From the NCBI RefSeq assembly GCF_900169565.1, contig NZ_LT828648.1, positions 1,924,876 to 1,988,875 of the forward strand: 64,000 nucleotides of DNA, read 5' to 3'. Both the position numbers and the translations under genes were made by a program. This document shows, one piece after another, positions 33,902 through 42,916 of the stretch. This DNA comes from Nitrospira japonica (lineage in GTDB: Bacteria > Nitrospirota > Nitrospiria > Nitrospirales > Nitrospiraceae). Under the pieces are notes generated by a model, which saw only the letters and a program-made list of their open reading frames with translations, ran no database searches and had not been told where the DNA came from. Numbering within the stretch: the first letter of the stretch is position 1; each line of letters opens with the position of its first letter.

Positions 33902-34076
33902 TCGCATATGGATCAATTGAGATGGAGCGGATTGCTTTCACGCAGGACTGAAGATAAGAAAGAGTGCAGGTCACGGCGTCTGGAGGGGTGAACGTGTGCG
34001 GCATTCGACGATCGATATACGCGTGGGAAAGACTGATCTGGTCATGTCGGACGATGTTCGCTGAGGAAAAGGAGAC

Positions 34077-35057
34077 ATGATGAAGCGAGTTGCATGTGCG
34101 ATCGTACTGCTGGCGGTCGGTCTCGGTCAGCCGGCGTCGGCTCGAGACGTCACAGGCTCACAGGATCACCCAATGCTGACGCGCTATCCCCAATCCGTCA
34201 TTAAATGGTACGACACCCAGTCGTTCATGCCCTATAAAATCGGCGTCGCAAAGGTCGGCGGATACCGGAAGATCAATGACTGGGTGGAAACCGCAGGCAA
34301 GGTGACGCGGATTTACTATGAATTGTCCGGTGAACGCACGCATGCCGACGTGTACTCGAATTATAAGAAGGCGCTGAACGATGCCGGATTCAAATTGATG
34401 GCCGACGGGTTTCAGGCGGGCCAGAGCGTTTCTCCGGAGATCGGTTCAAGAAATTGGCTCACGATTTATTATGCCGCAAACACGCTGCCTCCAGGAGCAG
34501 GGGTGGAGTTGTTGCACGGGACAGCCACATCCGGCGGCAGTGCGTTTCTCGCAGGGCAGAAGACGCAGGCGGGGACCACAGTCTATGTGGCGATCGCCAT
34601 CACGCAACAGCGTGCCGACCGGGTGACCTATCTGATCGACGTCATCGAGGCAGGTGAGGCCGAGACAGGTCTGGTCACGATCGATGCGGACGCGATGGGA
34701 AAGGACATCGATCAGTACGGCAAGGTGGCGTTGTACGGCCTGTATTTCGACCACGACCAGGCAGTATTGAAACAGGAATCCAAGCCTGCGCTCGCGGAAA
34801 TCGCAAAATTGTTGAAAGTCCGTCCGAAGCTGAATGTATACGTCGTCGGCCACACCGACTCGACCGGCGCTTTCAGTCACAATCTCAAACTTTCGCAAGA
34901 CCGCAGCCGCGCGATTGTCGATGCGCTCGTGAAGGAACACGGCATTGCGTCGATCCGGCTGGAACCCCATGGCGTGGCTTCGCTGGTGCCGGTGGCGGCG
35001 AACCGCTCCGACGGAGAGCGCGCCAAGAACCGGCGGGTTGAGCTGGTGGAACGGTAG
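34077..35057 (+). CDS. OmpA-family outer-membrane protein with DUF4892-like N-terminus
   Basis: A 326-residue secreted protein (signal peptide cleaved near PASA-R22). The N-terminal domain (DHPMLTRYPQSVIKWYDTQ, KVTRIYYELSG, ADVYSNYKKALNDAGF) resembles DUF4892, known from OmpA-type proteins of diderms. The C-terminal 110 residues are a peptidoglycan-binding OmpA domain: LYFDHDQAVLK, VVGHTDSTGAFSHNLKLSQD, AKNRRVEL. The Asp and Arg that bind diaminopimelate are kept. AAGGAG precedes the start; ATG 34080 is a possible alternative. It is followed by a Cys-rich lipoprotein gene 6 bases on. Confidence 0.85.
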   Translation: MMKRVACAIVLLAVGLGQPASARDVTGSQDHPMLTRYPQSVIKWYDTQSFMPYKIGVAKVGGYRKINDWVETAGKVTRIYYELSGERTHADVYSNYKKALNDAGFKLMADGFQAGQSVSPEIGSRNWLTIYYAANTLPPGAGVELLHGTATSGGSAFLAGQKTQAGTTVYVAIAITQQRADRVTYLIDVIEAGEAETGLVTIDADAMGKDIDQYGKVALYGLYFDHDQAVLKQESKPALAEIAKLLKVRPKLNVYVVGHTDSTGAFSHNLKLSQDRSRAIVDALVKEHGIASIRLEPHGVASLVPVAANRSDGERAKNRRVELVER

Positions 35058-35063
35058 CACGTC

Positions 35064-35375
35064 ATGCGGGTAGTTCCGCCATGGGTCGGGTTGTGCCTCT
35101 TGGGCGCGCTAATGGCGGTGTCCTGCAGCGGGAGAAATCCTGAAGAACCCTGTACCTGGCGGGATTCCGGCTTCACCGCGAGGCACGATTGCCGGATGGG
35201 CAGTTTTTGTCTTCGCTCCGTGTCCTGCCCGAACGGCAAGCAAGTGGACTATAGCCATTGCGTCAGCGGCCAATGCAGCCCAGATCATCCCTGTCCTGTC
35301 GGCTACCTCTGCGTCCGCTACAGCGAGGGCGTGTCCTATTGCATTCCCGAGCCGGTCTGTACCGACGCCTCTTAG
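35064..35375 (+). CDS. Cysteine-rich lipoprotein
   Basis: A 103-residue predicted lipoprotein with lipobox AVSC (C21). The mature part has ten further cysteines (30, 43, 49, 55, 66, 71, 77, 83, 93, 99), enough for five disulfides, in an EGF-like or knottin-like spacing with HPCPVGYLC. It shows no enzyme motif. It starts 6 bases after the OmpA-type gene, so the two outer-membrane proteins are probably co-expressed. Confidence 0.7.
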   Translation: MRVVPPWVGLCLLGALMAVSCSGRNPEEPCTWRDSGFTARHDCRMGSFCLRSVSCPNGKQVDYSHCVSGQCSPDHPCPVGYLCVRYSEGVSYCIPEPVCTDAS

Positions 35376-35518
35376 TGTGGTGTCCAGGAAATACGTTCGC
35401 GAATCCGGCGAAACTTAGTCGGAACTGGCATCCAGTCCTTGGTGCTCAAGCCTCGGAGTAAATCGAGGAGGTGCTTGTTGACCGCACGCAATGGGTCGAA
35501 GACCGGAAAAATCACGTT
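35372..35518 (-). pseudogene. Truncated DinB/maleylpyruvate isomerase-type gene remnant
   Basis: From GTG 35518 the minus strand reads 48 codons including LRAVNKHLLDLLRGLSTKDW and a PT a few residues later. This is the first-helix pattern of DinB/maleylpyruvate isomerase N-domain proteins (LL-LLRGLS-DW--PT). The rest of that domain is missing: after PT the sequence continues with unrelated KFRRIRERISW to a TAA. The junction is near 35420, next to the Cys-rich gene. It looks like a gene cut by rearrangement. Confidence 0.4.
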
Positions 35519-35571
35519 GTCGCATCAGTGGTGACGGTCAGCTGCAACCGCTTATTAGTCTGTGTACGGTG

Positions 35572-35952
35572 CTAGATCCTTTTCCACTCGAAGGGCAGCA
35601 GCTCAGACAGAGTCGCCATGCGACCGCGTGCGACAATGATGCGGGTTCTAGCGTTCGCATCGCTGACTTGGCGCATCAACTCACGACACCGTCCACACGG
35701 TGGAACTATCCGTGAGCCGCACACCGAAACGATAGTGTGAATCTCGGACTCTCTGGCCTTTAACATCTCCGCAATGGCTGAATACTCTGCGCATGAACCA
35801 AGGCTGCAGACCAGGTCGATGCAGATACCGGTATATACATTGCCCTTCGCAGTCACGAGTGCCGCCGCAACGCGACCAGCAACGCAATCAGGACCGGTAC
35901 GGAATTCGCCGACTAACTGCGTCGCGGCCTGAATAAGATCGTCGTCAGTCAT
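35572..35952 (-). CDS. Cytidine deaminase-like protein
   Basis: A zinc-dependent deaminase of the CDA fold, about 126 residues. The zinc motif is SCAEYSAIAEM with Cys, not His, as first ligand, followed by PPCGRCRELM; this arrangement is that of cytidine/blasticidin-S deaminases. It probably converts cytidine-type nucleosides to uridines. ATG 35952 is chosen; ATG 35979 adds nine residues. It lies 91 bases downstream of the PurM-like gene on the same strand, likely one transcript. Confidence 0.85.
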   Translation of the reverse strand: MTDDDLIQAATQLVGEFRTGPDCVAGRVAAALVTAKGNVYTGICIDLVCSLGSCAEYSAIAEMLKARESEIHTIVSVCGSRIVPPCGRCRELMRQVSDANARTRIIVARGRMATLSELLPFEWKRI

Positions 35953-36043
35953 TGCGAAACTTGAGATCAGATGGCTCAACGACCAAGCTCAGCCGTGGAT
36001 TGCCTAGCATAGCTCACGCCAATGCGTCGACTGGGGCGTCTTG

Positions 36044-37066
36044 CTAGGCACCATACGCGACCAATCCACGACACTCGACCTTTCCTGTCCCAGGCACGAT
36101 TTCCCCTATGGCATAGGCCTCTTGCCCTTGGGCCCTAAGATGGCGAAGGACTTCGGCCTCATGCGCTCGACCGCATACGAGCGCCATTCCGACGCCCAGG
36201 TTAAAGGCACGGAGCATTTCATGGTCCGAGACCTGGCTCGCAGCACGTATCGCGCCAAAGATCGGCGCTGGTCGGTACAGCGCAAGGTTAATGCTGGCAT
36301 CAACGGTGTGCGGAAGAATACGATCAAGATTCTCTCGTATTCCTCCTCCAGTAATGTGCGCGAGTCCAGAGATGAGCTTGAGAGGAAACAAATCCTTGAG
36401 GGAGCCGTAGTAGCAGCGGTGAGGCTCAAGAACGGCGTCGAGGAAGGATGTGCCTGCCACATCTTGTTTTGCCAAAGCAGGATCACGATTGAGAAGGTCG
36501 CGAATCAGGGTGTAGCCGTTCGTGTGAGGACCGGACGATGACAATGCAATCACAACGTCTCCGGGTGCAATGAGCGAACCGTCAATTATTCGGCTGCGTT
36601 CAACAACACCAACAATACTCGATCCTAGAATATACGTGCCTGCTGGAACGATGTCCGGCTGTTCCGTCGTTTCTCCACCTGTGAGTACACAGTTCTGAGC
36701 CTCGCATGCAGCGGCGCAAGCAGCCACGATTCGCGTCGCGATCGTCTTCTCCAATTGTCCGCAGACAATAAGATCCTGCACGGCGAGAGGTTCAGCGCCC
36801 ATCACAATACAATCATTGATCAGGTGATTGATCATGTCCTGGCACACGGACTCGATGCGATCGTGTGCAAACGCGAGAACTTGTTTCGATCCTGGCTCCT
36901 CGGTTTTTAGGACAAGCACTGGCTCCGTGAATCGTTTGACGTCGAACAAGAACAACGATGAAAAGGCTCCGACCTTGTTCAAAAGGCGTGGGTCCCGATT
37001 GTCGAGCAGCTTCCCGAATCCTGCCTTCGTCTTATTTGCGACGTCGATGTTGACTCTATACTTCAT
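36044..37066 (-). CDS. Divergent PurM-like (AIR synthase family) ATP-binding protein
   Basis: A 340-residue protein with the PurM/AIR synthase fold: VGAFSSLFLFD (for GGFGGLF-D), INDCIVMGAEPLAVQD, LTGGETTEQPD and LSSSGPHTNGYTLIR. The catalytic loop GTDGVGTK of canonical PurM reads KTEEPGSK here, so the key Asp is Glu and several neighbours differ. It is therefore likely a paralogue with a different role rather than the purine-pathway cyclo-ligase. ATG 37066 was chosen because family similarity starts there (MKYRVNIDVANKTKAGFGKL); the frame is open to 37192. A deaminase gene follows. Confidence 0.75.
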   Translation of the reverse strand: MKYRVNIDVANKTKAGFGKLLDNRDPRLLNKVGAFSSLFLFDVKRFTEPVLVLKTEEPGSKQVLAFAHDRIESVCQDMINHLINDCIVMGAEPLAVQDLIVCGQLEKTIATRIVAACAAACEAQNCVLTGGETTEQPDIVPAGTYILGSSIVGVVERSRIIDGSLIAPGDVVIALSSSGPHTNGYTLIRDLLNRDPALAKQDVAGTSFLDAVLEPHRCYYGSLKDLFPLKLISGLAHITGGGIRENLDRILPHTVDASINLALYRPAPIFGAIRAASQVSDHEMLRAFNLGVGMALVCGRAHEAEVLRHLRAQGQEAYAIGEIVPGTGKVECRGLVAYGA

Positions 37067-37456
37067 AAGTCTCCAGGCGTCCGCCTGTGGAATCCAACTA
37101 TTAGGTATGCTGCAGGCTGCTCGTGCAGTATCGAAAAATGTTTTCGGCAAGCGGAGAAGGGCAAGTCTAGTGCAAAGCCGCTTGCCTGGCAATGCTTCCG
37201 TCTCGTAGGTGGCGGGTCAGTTTCCTCTTTCGTCCTGCCCGGGAAAGCAGGCATTCAGCACTCTCGAGACTCAACGCCGAGGAGAGGCTTCGCCTGGATT
37301 TCTGCTCATGGGAATGACAAACTGCAGTACCTCAGATGGCAAACTGATTCACGACCGTCTCGTACCATTCCTTCCATAATCATGTAGGCAGAGTTGGCTA
37401 ATGCGGTGATCGGCCTGCTCGGATATGCGACTGATGAATCACGGCGACGGAGCCAA
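37067..37456. other. Non-coding stretch between the PurM-like gene and ygfZ
   Basis: About 390 bases without a supported gene. It contains the upstream region of the PurM-like gene with the second copy of the 18-bp repeat, and a minus-strand open frame (reaching into the 3' end of ygfZ) that shows no family similarity. No terminator with a T-run is seen. Confidence 0.4.
37160..37177 (-). repeat. 18-bp direct repeat, copy 2
   Basis: Second exact copy of GGCAAGTCTAGTGCAAAG (first copy 33884-33901), 94 bases upstream of the PurM-like start. The two copies enclose about 3.3 kb holding the OmpA gene, the Cys-rich lipoprotein, a gene remnant, the deaminase and the PurM-like gene. Confidence 0.7.
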
Positions 37457-38551
37457 CTATTTCTTCTGATAGAACGGCAGGGTATGGACGGTGGCGTCGT
37501 GGCGCGTCCCGTCGATATCAATCGATAGGGCGCTGCCGGCGGTGCTGAAGTCCCGTAGCGGGAAGCCCAAGGCGATGACGGCGTTCATCTGCGGTGAACG
37601 TGTCGCGCTGCTGATCCAGCCGATCTCCCGGTCGCCACTGAAGAGCTTGGCTCCTTTCGGAGGAACCGTGGAGTCTTTGACGACGAGACCCACAAGGTGG
37701 CGGCGGACGTTGCCGTAGGTGTCCATGCGGGTGACGACTTCCTGCCCGGGGTAGCACCCTTTGCTCAGACTGAAGGCCTTGCTTTCGAGATTGGCCTCGG
37801 GCGGGACGATGTCCTCGTTTAGGTCCGGTCCGGCTTTCGGGATGCCCGCTTCGATGCGAAGGGCTTCACGAGCCTGGCTACCCATCGGTCGTATCCCATA
37901 AGCCTTGCCGGCCTCGATCAACCGTTCCCAGGCCGTGATCAATCCGTCCGCCGGGAGTAGAATCTCATAATCCTCTTCACCCGTTTCCTCCGTGCGCACG
38001 ATCAGGGCGGCCTGCCCGCCGATCGTCGCGGGAACAAAATTGACGGGCTTGAGATCCGTTACGTCCGCGCCGAAGGCCGCCTTCACCGACATCGCGGCTT
38101 TCGGACCGCTGACGAGCAACAGCCCCCAGGTCTCCGCGCCATTGTCCATCTTGGCCTTGGTGCCGTAGAGGAGGAATTTGCGCAATGCGCTGTAGGTCGT
38201 CTCACCGATTTCGCCGACGTCTTCCAGCATGACCGCGTCGGCCAGCATATACACCCGGAAATACGTGAGCATTTTCCCTTTGTGCGTCAGGAAGCTCGAA
38301 TACCGGCCTTGGCCAGGCTGAAGAGGCAGGAGGTCGTTGCTGATGACGCTCTGAAGCCATTTCACCCGATCCTCGCCGGTCACGCGCAATTTACCCCGGT
38401 GCGACAGGTCGGCCAGCCCCACGGATTCACGCGCCGCCCGGTGCTCGGCGGCGACGTCGCCGTAATGGGCGGGCATGCTCCAACCGGTCACGTCCTCGAA
38501 GGCTGCTCCGAGGCGGATATGGTGATCGTGCAAGCGGGATTGCTTTGGCAT
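37457..38551 (-). CDS. ygfZ: Folate-binding YgfZ/GcvT-family protein
   Basis: A tetrahydrofolate-binding protein used in maturation and repair of Fe-S enzymes. The 364 residues follow the GcvT fold, but the diagnostic YgfZ motif is present: SLSKGCYPGQEVVTRMDTYG, with the functional cysteine. Early segments (GRYSSFLTHKGKM) also match aminomethyltransferase relatives. ATG 38551 gives a natural N-terminus (MPKQSRLHDHHIRLGA). It is the last gene of a minus-strand run starting with the TPR and pseudo-receiver genes. Confidence 0.88.
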   Translation of the reverse strand: MPKQSRLHDHHIRLGAAFEDVTGWSMPAHYGDVAAEHRAARESVGLADLSHRGKLRVTGEDRVKWLQSVISNDLLPLQPGQGRYSSFLTHKGKMLTYFRVYMLADAVMLEDVGEIGETTYSALRKFLLYGTKAKMDNGAETWGLLLVSGPKAAMSVKAAFGADVTDLKPVNFVPATIGGQAALIVRTEETGEEDYEILLPADGLITAWERLIEAGKAYGIRPMGSQAREALRIEAGIPKAGPDLNEDIVPPEANLESKAFSLSKGCYPGQEVVTRMDTYGNVRRHLVGLVVKDSTVPPKGAKLFSGDREIGWISSATRSPQMNAVIALGFPLRDFSTAGSALSIDIDGTRHDATVHTLPFYQKK

Positions 38552-38589
38552 GAAATGTTCAATCGTGAATGTTTAATGTTGAATTGAAG

Positions 38590-38991
38590 TCATTCAGCGT
38601 TGAGCGTCGACAGAACTTCCTCGACCAATTCTCTCGTACGTGCCGAGAATTCGTTTCGCGAGACGATCTTCGTGACGCCCAAGGATTTGGCCCGGTTCCA
38701 CGTATCCACTTCTTCGTGATTCGCAAAGGCCAGAACGGGGACTTTCTTCGTCCGAGCGTCGGCCTTCAACGTCTCCAAGGCTTGAAAGGCGTTCAGAACG
38801 TCATCGTTCATGTTGAGAATGACCGCGGCCGGCGACCCGGTGGATGAGATGCCCGCGATGTCCTGTTGCGAGCGGGCTCGTTCAAGCCTGAAGCCTCTGG
38901 GGCGCAGGGCATCGCGGACCTTCGTATAAAAGAAGATGTCGGTCACGCCGACGAGGATGGTGTGTCCGGTTGGCTGATCGGGTTGAGTCAT
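38590..38991 (-). CDS. Receiver-like (pseudo-receiver) protein
   Basis: A 133-residue single-domain protein with the alternation of a CheY-like fold (HTILVGVTDIFFYTKVRDAL, AAVILNMNDD, KKVPVLAFANHEE). The phosphorylation Asp is Asn (VILNMND), the N-terminal acidic pair is reduced to one Asp, and the C-terminal Lys motif is missing (IVSRNEF). It therefore probably acts without phosphorylation. ATG 38991 (MTQPDQPTG) is preferred to 39012. It lies between ygfZ and a TPR protein gene. Confidence 0.65.
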   Translation of the reverse strand: MTQPDQPTGHTILVGVTDIFFYTKVRDALRPRGFRLERARSQQDIAGISSTGSPAAVILNMNDDVLNAFQALETLKADARTKKVPVLAFANHEEVDTWNRAKSLGVTKIVSRNEFSARTRELVEEVLSTLNAE

Positions 38992-39036
38992 CTGGAAACA
39001 CTCGTCGTCCAAAATTATTGCGAACTCCGGACCGTC

Positions 39037-39552
39037 TTAATTCAACGAACTGATCAAACGGCCGAGCGACTTTTTGGCCAGGACGTAGTCCGGATTCAGC
39101 AAAAGAGCCTGCTTATAGGCTTCGATCGCATCGGTCCACTGACCTTTCTTCTCGTAGACCCTTCCGAGGTTCAGGTGAGGAAACGCGGGGCTTTCATAGC
39201 GTCTCGCCTGCATCGCCTTTTGAAACCAGGGAATCGCCTCGTCGAACTGGCCCTTCTCGATGAGATAGGCGCCGATGTCGTTGTACGGGTTGCCGAAGTC
39301 AGGATCCCGGGCAATGGCCATGCGACACTCGTCGATGGCGTCGTCGAGGCGGCCCATAAAACTGTAGGTCCAACCCAAGAACGTATGGGCTTCCGCTGTC
39401 GGATGAACCGACAAGGATTGGCGATAGAGCGACACGGCTTCCTCCAACTCATTTTTCATCTGCCGCTCGTACGCCTGTTGGAAGAGGCACCAGGCTTCTC
39501 GTTTGTCCTCTTCCCGACCGTCGCCTTGTGTTAAGAAGTCTTGGACATCCAT
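39037..39552 (-). CDS. TPR-repeat protein
   Basis: A 171-residue soluble protein composed of tetratricopeptide repeats. After a charged N-terminus come four repeats recognised by the W-LG-Y-A-P pattern (AEAHTFLGWTYSFMGRLDDA, GNPYNDIGAYLIEKGQFDEA, PAFPHLNLGRVYEKKGQWTD, then YVLAKKSLGRL). No signal peptide or membrane segment. Such proteins scaffold complexes. It is 24 bases upstream of the stop-start boundary with the pseudo-receiver gene, suggesting co-transcription. Confidence 0.85.
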   Translation of the reverse strand: MDVQDFLTQGDGREEDKREAWCLFQQAYERQMKNELEEAVSLYRQSLSVHPTAEAHTFLGWTYSFMGRLDDAIDECRMAIARDPDFGNPYNDIGAYLIEKGQFDEAIPWFQKAMQARRYESPAFPHLNLGRVYEKKGQWTDAIEAYKQALLLNPDYVLAKKSLGRLISSLN

Positions 39553-39657
39553 GGCCAGTCTACGAGCAGATGGCGTATGGCATATAGCGTAGGCGCGAAA
39601 TAAGGTAAGCGCAATCCTTCAGTCCGGCTTTGGCCATATGCTCTTTGCTATACGCTC

Positions 39658-40458
39658 CTACTCCTGCTTCAGCTTTTTCTTGATCAACTCCGCTCCGTAT
39701 CGACCGGATAGTAGCATAGACCCGAAAGCCGGTCCCATGCGGGGGGTGCCGTGGACGGCCGAGACGGCCAAGCCTATCACGAAACAATTGGGATAGACCT
39801 CACCCGTATGATCCATGACGTCTTCTTCCGAACGGGAGACCCACATGGCGCCGTTGCCCGGCACCTCGGTGTAAAGGCTTCGTTTATGCAGCAGGCTGAC
39901 GACGACTGCGTCATGACCGGTGGCATCGACGACAATCTTGCTTTCCAAGGCGATCGGATCGACGTGGATGAGATCGTGGCCGGCCATTTCGGCGGTCGTA
40001 TTATTGACGACCACTCCGTCCAGGGATCCGTCACGGCGGAGAATCAGGTCGACCACCCTCGTGAGATTCAGGACTTTTGCCCCTGCCCGATAAGCCGCGG
40101 CGATCAGCGCGCCGGTGGCATGCGGCGGATCCACGATGTACATCCCCTCGCAGTCCTTGATTCTCTTGCAGGGGACATCAATCTCGTCGAGGATCTTATG
40201 GGCCGGAGCGCAGATCGTGGCCTTGTTCATCAAGTAGCCGCCGTGCCAGAACCCGCCGCCAAGCGCGAGGTTCTGCTCGACAATGACCGTCTTGAATCCC
40301 ATGTCGGCCAGATCGTGTGCACAGATCAGTCCGGAGGGTCCCGCGCCGACGATGATGACGTCGCTTTCGATGAGTTGATCGAATTCTTTGTAGTACTCGC
40401 GGGCGATCTGTCTGGTGATGTCTCGTTCTCTCAATGGAGCGGGTTTTGGCTTTCCCAT
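39658..40458 (-). CDS. thi4: Thiazole synthase Thi4, sulfide-dependent type
   Basis: Makes the adenylated thiazole precursor of thiamin from NAD and glycine. An FAD/NAD-type Rossmann motif opens the fold (VIIVGAGPSGLICAHDLADM). Yeast Thi4 sacrifices a cysteine (C205) for the sulfur; the aligned residue here is His191 (GHDAVVVSLLHKR), as in archaeal Thi4 proteins that use free sulfide and turn over repeatedly with iron. The 266-residue length is that of the archaeal/bacterial type. It is 153 bases downstream of thiC on the same strand, supporting the role. Confidence 0.9.
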   Translation of the reverse strand: MGKPKPAPLRERDITRQIAREYYKEFDQLIESDVIIVGAGPSGLICAHDLADMGFKTVIVEQNLALGGGFWHGGYLMNKATICAPAHKILDEIDVPCKRIKDCEGMYIVDPPHATGALIAAAYRAGAKVLNLTRVVDLILRRDGSLDGVVVNNTTAEMAGHDLIHVDPIALESKIVVDATGHDAVVVSLLHKRSLYTEVPGNGAMWVSRSEEDVMDHTGEVYPNCFVIGLAVSAVHGTPRMGPAFGSMLLSGRYGAELIKKKLKQE

Positions 40459-40611
40459 CCTTGTGTTCCTTCTGCGAATGCTGAACCGGCCTCCAACTTC
40501 GTTCTCAGTCGCTCGTTCCCCTCAACGTACCAAACGACAGTACGCCTCGGGGTCCTCGCTCCCTGCGGCCTTGTTGGGAGGCTGGTTTGAGCATCCGTCT
40601 TCGGACTGATC

Positions 40612-42558
<1,947 letters not shown>

Positions 42559-42560
42559 CT

Positions 42561-42592
42561 AAAAAGCCGCACCCACGGGGTAGGGGCGGCTC
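42561..42592 (-). terminator. Riboswitch-controlled intrinsic terminator before thiC
   Basis: On the minus strand AGCCGC-CCC ... GGGTGCGGCT forms a GC-rich stem followed directly by TTTTT. It sits between the TPP aptamer and the thiC start, the position of the expression platform. TPP binding would favour this hairpin and end transcription before thiC. Confidence 0.85.
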
Positions 42593-42611
42593 AGAGTCAG
42601 CGTCTTCTGCT

Positions 42612-42714
42612 GTTCCGCTTCCCTACGCTGGTATTACCCAGGTCAGGTTGTGAGGGTCGTCCGTCCAAGAACTCCGGCGGACTCTCAGCCTTTTGGCACC
42701 CCTAGCTCGTGATC
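42612..42714 (-). ncRNA. TPP riboswitch (THI element)
   Basis: The minus strand carries the conserved THI-box core in order: AGGGGTGCC, GGCTGAGAG, ACCCTC-AACCTGA, GGGTAATACCAGCG and TAGGGAAG. These form the two ligand-binding arms of the thiamin-pyrophosphate aptamer. An intrinsic terminator follows at 42561-42592 and then thiC, so control is by transcription termination. Confidence 0.95.
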
Positions 42715-42916
42715 TAAAATCGTAGTCTGCGGCGAGACCGAAGTCAACGTGCTATTAGACCCATTAGGACTAGGTCCATCTATCCTCCGGCAGTCCGATT
42801 CGCTTGCCTGCCGGGAGCCGGACCGAGCCGTTTGGTCGGCGGTTTCGTTGATTGTCGGAGAACGCGTGTCGTACAATGAACGTTCCTTTGCAGGCTAGGT
42901 GAGGCACGGTCTGGAC

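Noticed and set aside
36041-36541. Plus-strand 166-codon frame opposite the PurM-like gene
   Set aside because: Antisense to a recognisable PurM-fold protein; no motif of its own.
37306-37521. Minus-strand frame downstream of ygfZ as a small gene
   Set aside because: It overlaps the ygfZ 3' end, lacks a ribosome-binding site and has no recognisable pattern.
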